From Arenicella sp. (lineage in GTDB: Bacteria; Pseudomonadota; Gammaproteobacteria; Arenicellales; Arenicellaceae): a stretch of DNA of 12,854 nucleotides. The position numbers and the translations under genes are program-made. Of this stretch, positions 1 through 5,554 are shown one piece after another. The stretch covers positions 1-12,854 of the forward strand of contig JAESTB010000095.1 in assembly GCA_016763815.1 (NCBI GenBank), read 5' to 3'. Below the pieces are notes generated by a model. It was not told where the DNA came from. It was given only the letters and a program-made list of their open reading frames with translations, and ran no database searches. The stretch's first letter is position 1, and every line of letters begins with the position of its first letter.

Positions 1-407
1 GCCGCATTGGTGCAATCAAGAAAGGCGATGAAATTTATGGCAATCAAACTCGCGTTAAAGTAGTCAAGAACAAGGTTGCTCCGCCATTTAAGCAAGCCGA
101 GTTCGATATTTTGTATAACCAAGGTATCTCAAAAGAAAGTGAGTTAATCGGCATCGGTGTTGAGCATGATATCGTAGAGAAATCTGGCGCTTGGTATAGC
201 TATGACGGTACGCGCATTGGCCAAGGCAAAGATAACGTTCGTGAGTTTCTAAAGGAACACCCTGAGATGGCTGAAGAGATAGAAGCGAAAGTTCGCACAG
301 CACTTGGCGTTGGTGAAGAGAGGCCAGAACATGTAGCTTCAGCCAAAGAGGCTAGAACCAATGATGCGAAGATTAAAGAAATTAAATCTAAACAAGCTAA
401 AGCATAA
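1..407 (+). CDS. recA: RecA recombinase, C-terminal part (5' end cut by window)
   Basis: RecA forms filaments on single-stranded DNA, carries out strand exchange and triggers LexA self-cleavage in the SOS response. Only about the last 134 codons are present. The reading frame starts at base 3 and stops with TAA at 405-407. The segments TRVKVVKNK, PPFKQAEFDILY, EKSGAWYSY and GQGKDNVREFL are diagnostic of the end of the RecA core and its C-terminal domain. The extreme C-terminus is unusual: E. coli RecA ends in an acidic autoregulatory tail, whereas this one ends in an Ala/Lys-rich stretch (KIKEIKSKQAKA) with few acidic residues. The next gene is recX, the usual proteobacterial order. The promoter and any LexA box lie outside the window. 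Identity is essentially certain; the meaning of the tail is unknown. Confidence 0.98.
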   Translation, partial: RIGAIKKGDEIYGNQTRVKVVKNKVAPPFKQAEFDILYNQGISKESELIGIGVEHDIVEKSGAWYSYDGTRIGQGKDNVREFLKEHPEMAEEIEAKVRTALGVGEERPEHVASAKEARTNDAKIKEIKSKQAKA

Positions 408-460
408 TTTAGCTTAATATTTTCTTTAATTTATTATAGAAATATAGATTCAGCACCGAT

Positions 461-491
461 AATGGAGTTAACGAGAGTTAACTCCATTTTT
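461..491 (+). terminator. Rho-independent terminator between recA and recX
   Basis: A perfect 12-bp stem (AATGGAGTTAAC at 461-472 pairs with GTTAACTCCATT at 477-488) encloses a GAGA tetraloop and runs into five Ts at 487-491. It lies 54 bases after the recA stop and 22 bases before the recX start. It should end most recA transcripts. In E. coli recX is expressed by read-through of a terminator in the same place, so recX here is probably a low-level read-through product. Confidence 0.88.
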
Positions 492-513
492 GGTTTAGCT
501 AGTACAGAATATT

Positions 514-1455
514 ATGAAGATAATCAAACCACTTCGCCGGTCGAATAAAGGCGATAGCTCGAAATCTTCTGAGAAGAGCGAGGGTAGACAAGGCGATTAC
601 AGCCATAAGGCAAAAGTTAATCCTCAGGTAGAAGAAAATGCGTTCGAGTTAAAGTCAAGAAAGCCTCAGTCTAAAAAGAAGCGTAGCCGTTCATCTGTAA
701 AACGATCTAAATATTCAAATGATTATAAGTCTTCGCTAAGTAACTCCGCACCTGAAGAACAGTTTGAGTTCGACACTAGCAACTTGGAAGCAATGCCAAA
801 GGATGAAGTTTTTGAGGGACCGTCTAAAGGCAAAACGAGGCGGAGGTCAGAATTGCAGGCGGAAAAGGCTAGTGAACCGTTATCCTTCGTAATTGATCCA
901 GCCAAAAAAGAATTTAATGACGTATTTGCTCGAGGACTGCGACTGCTGGCGATGCGTGAGCACAGTGTTAAGGAGTTAACGACTAAGCTGTTCGCTCGCG
1001 TCGAAGGTTCTCGAAAGGCTGATAGATCTAATGGCTCCGAGGATGCTGATACTGCAGATACCGCTGAAGAGGTCGATAACGCAGAGGGCTCAGATAGGTC
1101 CCAAGGCTCCGACGTTATTTATGCTGTAATCGATGACCTGTTGGAAAAAAAATATCTATCCGATGAGCGTTTTACCGAAGTATATATACGATCTCGATGC
1201 ATTCGTGGTTTTGGGCCAATTAAAATTAGAGCTGAACTAAAGAACAAGGGCGTTAGTAACAACCTCATTCAAGACTATTTAGACCCAGGCGGCGCTGTCT
1301 GGTTTGATAATGCAAAGTCTGAATATCAGAAAAAGTATATTGAAACTTCAATAGACAGTTATAAAGCATGGGCTAAGCGCGCTAGATTTCTTCAGAGTAG
1401 AGGGTTTACTATGGAGCAAATACACTGCGCTATTGCTCCGCCAGAAGATAATTGA
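514..1455 (+). CDS. recX: RecX, regulator of RecA, with long N-terminal extension and acidic insertion
   Basis: RecX binds the RecA filament and inhibits its extension and recombinase activity. The protein is 313 residues; typical RecX proteins are about 150-270. The recognisable domain covers residues 134-307. A first helical repeat (FARGLRLLAMREHSVKELTTKL) is followed by an inserted Asp/Glu/Ser-rich segment at about 163-200. The second repeat then follows (YLSDERFTEVYIRSR, GPIKIRAELKNKGV), and a third ends the protein (RARFLQSRGFTMEQI). Residues 1-130 are low-complexity, rich in Lys, Arg and Ser, and probably disordered. The ATG at 514 has no clear ribosome binding site. The coding frame is continuous from there, but a later start cannot be excluded. 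The gene follows recA behind a strong terminator. Identity is well supported by domain and position; the extension and insertion have no assignable function. Confidence 0.93.
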   Translation: MKIIKPLRRSNKGDSSKSSEKSEGRQGDYSHKAKVNPQVEENAFELKSRKPQSKKKRSRSSVKRSKYSNDYKSSLSNSAPEEQFEFDTSNLEAMPKDEVFEGPSKGKTRRRSELQAEKASEPLSFVIDPAKKEFNDVFARGLRLLAMREHSVKELTTKLFARVEGSRKADRSNGSEDADTADTAEEVDNAEGSDRSQGSDVIYAVIDDLLEKKYLSDERFTEVYIRSRCIRGFGPIKIRAELKNKGVSNNLIQDYLDPGGAVWFDNAKSEYQKKYIETSIDSYKAWAKRARFLQSRGFTMEQIHCAIAPPEDN

Positions 1456-1786
1456 AACGGATTCGTAAGTGTTATTTAGCATGGGCTGTGGTGTTGACAA
1501 ATTAACCTCAGATGCTTGATCGCTCAGTAATGAAAACTTACAAACGTCACCGATTTCCACCAGACATCATTAGTTTTGCGATTTGTTTGTATTTACGCGT
1601 TAAGAAGTAATTCAGTTTCCCAATGGAGAGGGCTTTGTGCTGCTCAGGAAAAATTGCCACTTTTGGGATTTTACGACTAGCTAGTTTTTGTATGGCAACA
1701 CTTGCTTGTATAGCAACCCCCGTGTGCTTTAGTGACACGTTAAAAAGTTGACTCGTCAATACAGCGCTTATAGAAGTGGGTGGGGC
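1456..1786. other. Intergenic region after recX, no convincing gene
   Basis: No protein-coding gene or RNA gene is recognisable here, and no hairpin terminator follows recX. An open frame on the minus strand (1547-1840, 97 codons) has no recognisable family. Small structures seen are an imperfect direct repeat, TTGTATGGCAAC (1688-1699) and TTGTATAGCAAC (1706-1717), and a short inverted repeat TTGAC-TC-GTCAA (1748-1759) about 27 bases upstream of the proposed sigma-factor promoter, which could be an operator. A TTGACA at 1494-1499 has no matching -10 element. A 10-bp inverted repeat, GTTGACAAAT (1493-1502) and ATTTGTCAAC (1832-1841), brackets most of the region. alaS, which often follows recX, is not here. 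Confidence 0.6.
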
Positions 1787-1812
1787 GTGACGTAAAATCA
1801 TTAAATTCGATG
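1787..1812 (+). promoter_or_regulatory. Candidate ECF-type promoter for the sigma-kinase operon
   Basis: GTGACGT (1787-1793), 14 bases, then CGATG (1808-1812). The same two blocks with identical spacing occur upstream of the giant surface-protein gene at 5395-5420 (CGACG instead of CGATG). A CGAT/CGTC-like -10 with a specific -35 is the style of promoters read by ECF sigma factors. The transcript would start near 1819, giving a leader of about 78 bases to the ATG at 1897. The implied autoregulation by the sigma factor encoded just downstream is inferred from only two sites. Confidence 0.45.
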
Positions 1813-1896
1813 TGATTTTCAATGAAGACTTATTTGTCAACTTCTCGGTATGGGTTGGATCGCTACCTAGATTGCTTTATATTATATTATATAGAT

Positions 1897-2481
1897 ATGA
1901 CTAATTATAATTCGGATAACATTACACTCAACCTTAACCAATGGATCATGGGGCAGTTGGCTGATGAAAACGAATTGCTTGAACAGCTGTATCCGTTATT
2001 GCGAAATGTTGCCTATTCGCAACTTAACAAAGCCTCTGATTCGCTTCTAAACCCAACGCTAATTGTTAATGAAGCGTATTTGAAATTTAGACAAAAAAAT
2101 AGGATTCAGATAGTAAATAAAAATCATTTCTTAGCTCTATCAGCACGTATCATTCGGCGTATTATTTTGGATGACCTGCGTGTAAACAAAGCTTCCAAAA
2201 GAGGCGGTGAATGGATACAGGTCACCCTTTGTGAGTCTATTGAAGAGCAGGGGCCGAAATCTGAATTGCAGTTTGACTGGTTTGTTTTGAACGACTTATT
2301 AGATGAGTTGGAGAAAGTAGATTCCGAGTCGCTAAGAATTATTGAATTAAGATTTTTCGCAGGTTTAACGATTGAAGAAACGGCCGAAGTTTGTATGAAA
2401 TCGCCATCTTCCATATCGAGAAGTTGGCGATTTGCACGAACCTGGTTGTTGGATAAACTGCAAGAAAAGTCACCTTCGTGA
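1897..2481 (+). CDS. ECF-like RNA polymerase sigma factor (TIGR02999-like), kinase-associated
   Basis: This cytoplasmic alternative sigma factor of 194 residues would direct RNA polymerase to a small promoter set. Region 2 covers roughly residues 30-105, with the family-typical RIIRRIILDDLR at 84-95 and KRGG at 101-104. Region 4 covers about 143-190, with a helix-turn-helix in LTIEETAEVCMKSPSSISRS. The pattern recalls TIGR02999 sigma factors, which are often encoded beside Ser/Thr kinases. In region 2.2 the usual acidic D-A-E-D is replaced by N-P-T-L, with Thr54 at the Glu position, a candidate phosphorylation site. The ATG at 1897 is preferred because homologues start just before this point. 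An in-frame ATG at 1822 would add 25 atypical residues and sits almost at the predicted transcript start. Neither start has a clear ribosome binding site. The stop overlaps the kinase start (GTGA). No anti-sigma factor gene is visible nearby. Confidence 0.9.
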   Translation: MTNYNSDNITLNLNQWIMGQLADENELLEQLYPLLRNVAYSQLNKASDSLLNPTLIVNEAYLKFRQKNRIQIVNKNHFLALSARIIRRIILDDLRVNKASKRGGEWIQVTLCESIEEQGPKSELQFDWFVLNDLLDELEKVDSESLRIIELRFFAGLTIEETAEVCMKSPSSISRSWRFARTWLLDKLQEKSPS

Positions 2482-5060
2482 ATCAGCGGCAACACTCTGA
2501 GATTAGGGAGTTATTTCTCAAAGCGCTTGAGCTTGAAGAGGCAGAGGTTCAGGAATACATTACATCGTCCACAAATGATAAGGAGGTTGTAAAGCAAGTC
2601 TTATCTATGTTGCGGACTTATGAGACTAATCAATTAAAAACTCAGGATTTTGTCAACGATGTCGCGAGCAACATTGCCAATAGTTCGGTGCTTTTTCCGT
2701 CGGACCGTTACGTTCTTATCGAAAAAATTGGACAGGGGGGTATGGGCGATGTTTTTTTAGCGCAACGTAAGGTCGAAGGCATTCAGCAAAAGGTGGCCAT
2801 CAAGATATTGCAATTGAGTGATGATTTTTCGAAGCAGCGCTTTTCTCAAGAAACCAGCATTCTCTCGCGGCTTTCACACCCGAACATTAGTCAATTTATT
2901 GATGCCGACTTCCTTATTGATGGTCGGCCCTATGTGGTCATCGAATATACCCCCGGTTCATCAATAACCACTTATTGCGAGCAACATGATTTATCGCTGG
3001 CAGATCGCTTATCGCTGTTTATGAAGCTGTGTGATGCAATCCATCATGCGCATAGGAACTTAATTATCCATCGGGATATCAAGCCAAGCAATGTGTTGGT
3101 GACGGAAAATGGAGAGGTTAAACTGATTGATTTTGGCATTGCGAAGTTTCAGCAGAATGATGAACTAAAAACGGTAACTGAACATCATGCAATGACGCCA
3201 GCCTACGCGAGTCCAGAGCAGTTTACTGGTCAAACGGTGACGGTATCCAGTGATGTCTATTCATTGGGGGTTATTCTTTTTGAGTTACTGTGTGGTGAAC
3301 GGCCTTTGACGTCAAAAAACTTAACCTTAGTTGAGTACGAAAAAAGATTAACTACCGCCAATTTAGACAATCCAAGTATAAGAATAGGCCAGAAAGAGGC
3401 TACTACTGAGTTAAGCGCTCTATCCTTCACAAGCAAATGGCGCAAGGCTGTCGAGGGGGATTTGGATAAGATAACGATAAAAGCGCTCCAGGTGGACACT
3501 AGCCAACGTTATCAAACAGTCGCCGAGTTAATCGATGATTTACATAGGTACCAAAATAACCTTCCTGTATTAGCAGAAGAACCTAGTTGGTCGTACAGGT
3601 TGCGCAAATTCGTCGTAAGAAATAACTATGGGGTAGCTGCGGGGGTGTTATTCAGTAGCCTAGTCATTACCTTTATGAGCATACTATTGAGCCAAAATAA
3701 CTCGATTAAAGAGAAAGCTAACGATCTACTTGTACAAAAAAACCTTGCGATTCGAGATAAACAAAGTTCTCAGGCCCTGTCTGACACCTTAATCAATGCG
3801 TTTAAGAATGCTGATTTAGTTAAGACAAAGGGTGAACAAATAACGGCAAGACAAATTCTTGAACAGAGCGTCAAACTGATCAAAAGTAATAGTGTTATTG
3901 ACCCTAAGTTAAGAGGCCAATTGATTTTAGTGATTGCAAAAATTCATAGAAAAATTAGTGAAACACAAAAATCACTTGATTTAATTTTGTCGTTGGAGCC
4001 TGAGTTAGACCAACTTGATTACGATACTCGGATAAGGTTGTTATATGAGAAGGCGCTTAGTTTAGATGCTCTTGATCAGACGGAAAGCGCATTAGATATT
4101 ATGAAGGACTTGGTAGATCAGTCTGAAGGTGAGAATTATCTATTGTCTGGTTTATCTTTTCTGTATGAAAAAAATGGCGAATTTGAATTAGCCGAAAATA
4201 TATTGGCCAAACTTTATTTCAATATACCGAATGATGACCCTCTTTTTGCTACTGTATGCACGGAGTATGGTGATTTACTATCCTTTAGGGACATGCAAAA
4301 AGAGGAGTTAGGTAGAGAAGTCCTACATACATGCTTAGAAGTGTCTGAAAAATATCCTGACAATTATAGTGAGTGGAATAAAAGTGCCATCCACAAGGCG
4401 TTGGGGCACTCATATCGTATGAAAGAAGAATACGAAAAGTCATTAGGATATTACAAGCAAGTTATTGATTTGTATTCGGTGGTTTTTGGAAAAGATCATG
4501 CGAAGGTTGCCAGAGTCTACGGTTATATGGCCACCGTTTTGACCAAGCAAGAAAAATTTTCTGAAGCGATGAAATATAATTTGATCTTTCTTGATAAGTA
4601 CTATGAACATTTTGGCGCTGAGCATTCGTATAATGCTTTTCCGAATTCAAATTTGGGCGACCTTTACAAAGGCTTAAAGGATTTCAAAAAAGCAGAATAT
4701 TACTATTTAAAAGCGATTCAATACTATGAGGATAATGGTATGAATAAGCATAGAAATATGTCATTTTTCTATTTAGATTTAGCTAATTTATATCTGGAAT
4801 TTCAAAAATACGAAATGGCTATTGATCCGTTAACCAAGAGCCGTGAGATCTTATCACAACCTACAATTGCTGAAGAGAGTCAGTTTAAGCACACGCAGAT
4901 GTTACTAACGCAAACCTATTTAAGGTTAGATCAAGAAAAACAGGCAAGACTTGTTTTTGAAAGTTCTGATCAGACGGTGTTGGAAAAACACAACCTTAAT
5001 GATCCATTGAGTATCGAGAGCATGGAAATTTCAAAAGCATTGGTCGAGTATTTTCAATAA
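2478..5060 (+). CDS. Transmembrane Ser/Thr protein kinase with C-terminal TPR region
   Basis: A Hanks-type kinase of 860 residues. Residues 1-65 form a helical N-terminal segment of the kind found in kinases next to TIGR02999 sigma factors. The kinase domain (about 78-360) keeps the key active-site residues: GQGGMG loop (85-90), Lys109 in VAIK, helix-C Glu125, HRDIKPSN (198-205), DFG (218-220), SPE (245-247), DVYSLG (259-264) and Arg344. The Arg before the catalytic Asp marks the class activated by loop phosphorylation. One membrane segment (about 384-404), preceded by a basic stretch, places the kinase in the cytoplasm and the C-terminal 450 residues in the periplasm. At least three or four TPR-like helix pairs are clear at about 640-800. 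No PASTA repeats are seen. GTG start 2478 overlaps the sigma stop by 4 bases, indicating translational coupling; a purine run (AAGAAAAG, 2462-2469) is a weak ribosome site. The upstream sigma factor is the inferred substrate. Confidence 0.93.
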   Translation: MNQRQHSEIRELFLKALELEEAEVQEYITSSTNDKEVVKQVLSMLRTYETNQLKTQDFVNDVASNIANSSVLFPSDRYVLIEKIGQGGMGDVFLAQRKVEGIQQKVAIKILQLSDDFSKQRFSQETSILSRLSHPNISQFIDADFLIDGRPYVVIEYTPGSSITTYCEQHDLSLADRLSLFMKLCDAIHHAHRNLIIHRDIKPSNVLVTENGEVKLIDFGIAKFQQNDELKTVTEHHAMTPAYASPEQFTGQTVTVSSDVYSLGVILFELLCGERPLTSKNLTLVEYEKRLTTANLDNPSIRIGQKEATTELSALSFTSKWRKAVEGDLDKITIKALQVDTSQRYQTVAELIDDLHRYQNNLPVLAEEPSWSYRLRKFVVRNNYGVAAGVLFSSLVITFMSILLSQNNSIKEKANDLLVQKNLAIRDKQSSQALSDTLINAFKNADLVKTKGEQITARQILEQSVKLIKSNSVIDPKLRGQLILVIAKIHRKISETQKSLDLILSLEPELDQLDYDTRIRLLYEKALSLDALDQTESALDIMKDLVDQSEGENYLLSGLSFLYEKNGEFELAENILAKLYFNIPNDDPLFATVCTEYGDLLSFRDMQKEELGREVLHTCLEVSEKYPDNYSEWNKSAIHKALGHSYRMKEEYEKSLGYYKQVIDLYSVVFGKDHAKVARVYGYMATVLTKQEKFSEAMKYNLIFLDKYYEHFGAEHSYNAFPNSNLGDLYKGLKDFKKAEYYYLKAIQYYEDNGMNKHRNMSFFYLDLANLYLEFQKYEMAIDPLTKSREILSQPTIAEESQFKHTQMLLTQTYLRLDQEKQARLVFESSDQTVLEKHNLNDPLSIESMEISKALVEYFQ

Positions 5061-5394
5061 TAGCCATCGTGATCAACATGTTGGAGGTCAGCCAAGAGAA
5101 AATCCTGATCTGATTTGGCGTTAAAAATAGTAGCGTTGATCACCACTCAAAAAACCGGATAAACGACCTAATTCTCTGCGGCTAAATAAAAATATATCAA
5201 TGTGCCTATGGACGGAATAAATAAGTTGAATTATTTTGACAAGGTTTTGCTTGATTTGCCGCTTATATATAGTGTGACATTAGATCTAACTAAACCTGAG
5301 AATTTGTTTAAAACTAGTTATGGCTCTAAACGTTAAGTTATTCCAGTAGTTAACAAAATAGCGCTTTAATCTAAAACGTAGAAATTGCGGTTCT
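5061..5394. other. Intergenic region between kinase and giant surface-protein gene
   Basis: No convincing gene is present. A 42-codon frame (5208-5336, ATG to TAA) exists but has no ribosome binding site and no recognisable family. There is no classical hairpin-plus-T-run terminator after the kinase. A 9-bp inverted repeat, GTGATCAAC (5069-5077) and GTTGATCAC (5135-5143), spaced by 57 bases, begins 9 bases after the kinase stop, and CAACATGTTG (5074-5083) is a perfect palindrome overlapping its left arm. A TTGACA at 5236-5241 is followed by TATATA at 5264-5269, but the 22-base gap is too long for a normal sigma-70 promoter. The length of the gap suggests independent transcription of the next gene. 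Confidence 0.6.
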
Positions 5395-5420
5395 GTGACG
5401 TTTTATAGATTTGGACGACG
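5395..5420 (+). promoter_or_regulatory. Candidate ECF-type promoter for the giant surface-protein gene
   Basis: GTGACGT (5395-5401), 14 bases, then CGACG (5416-5420). It matches the element upstream of the sigma factor gene (1787-1812) in both blocks, with one difference (C for T) and identical spacing. Transcription would begin near 5427, about 56 bases before the TTG start. If both sites are real, the neighbouring sigma factor controls its own operon and this gene together. Confidence 0.45.
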
Positions 5421-5467
5421 AAAGTTTTTCAGTTCGGATCTTAGGTTGCATTAATAATAACAATTAA

Positions 5468-5473
5468 AAAGAG
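5468..5473 (+). promoter_or_regulatory. Weak ribosome binding site for the TTG start at 5483
   Basis: AAAGAG lies 9 bases before TTG 5483. A stop codon in the same frame at 5465-5467 rules out any start further upstream, and no ATG or GTG lies between. The site is weak, but together with the signal peptide that begins at the TTG it fixes the start. Confidence 0.4.
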
Positions 5474-5482
5474 TGTAGTCGT

Positions 5483-5554
5483 TTGAGTCAAAGAAGACTT
5501 TTCAAGTTATTGATCCTTATTTGTTTCTTATCCGGAGCAGGATCTGTTCGTGCT
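5483..5554 (+). other. Sec signal peptide of the giant Ig-repeat protein
   Basis: Residues 1-24 show a basic n-region (SQRRLFK), a hydrophobic core (LLILICFL) and a V-R-A cleavage motif before DADIRV, predicting signal peptidase I cleavage after Ala24. Cys14 lies inside the core and is not a lipobox. Sec export argues against an ordinary type I (RTX-like) secretion route, which uses an uncleaved C-terminal signal. Confidence 0.8.

Noticed and set aside
1494..1522. TTGACA box as a sigma-70 promoter after recX
   Set aside because: No TATAAT-like element occurs 16-18 bases downstream, and the nearest gene start is about 400 bases away.
1547..1840. Minus-strand open frame of 97 codons between recX and the sigma gene
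   Set aside because: No family is recognisable, no ribosome binding site or promoter is evident, and the frame overlaps the proposed sigma promoter. Its internal VAIQ repeat simply reflects a short DNA direct repeat. It could be a decayed gene but is not supported.
1822..1896. Longer sigma factor starting at ATG 1822
   Set aside because: The extra 25 residues do not resemble the start of the family, the ATG lies about 3 bases from the predicted transcript start, and no ribosome binding site precedes it. A leaderless start remains possible.
5236..5269. Sigma-70 promoter made of TTGACA and TATATA
   Set aside because: The spacing is 22 bases against the usual 16-18, and no better-placed -10 is present.
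5208..5336. 42-codon frame between kinase and giant gene
   Set aside because: ATG to TAA without a ribosome binding site or recognisable family; a frame of this length is expected by chance in AT-rich non-coding DNA.
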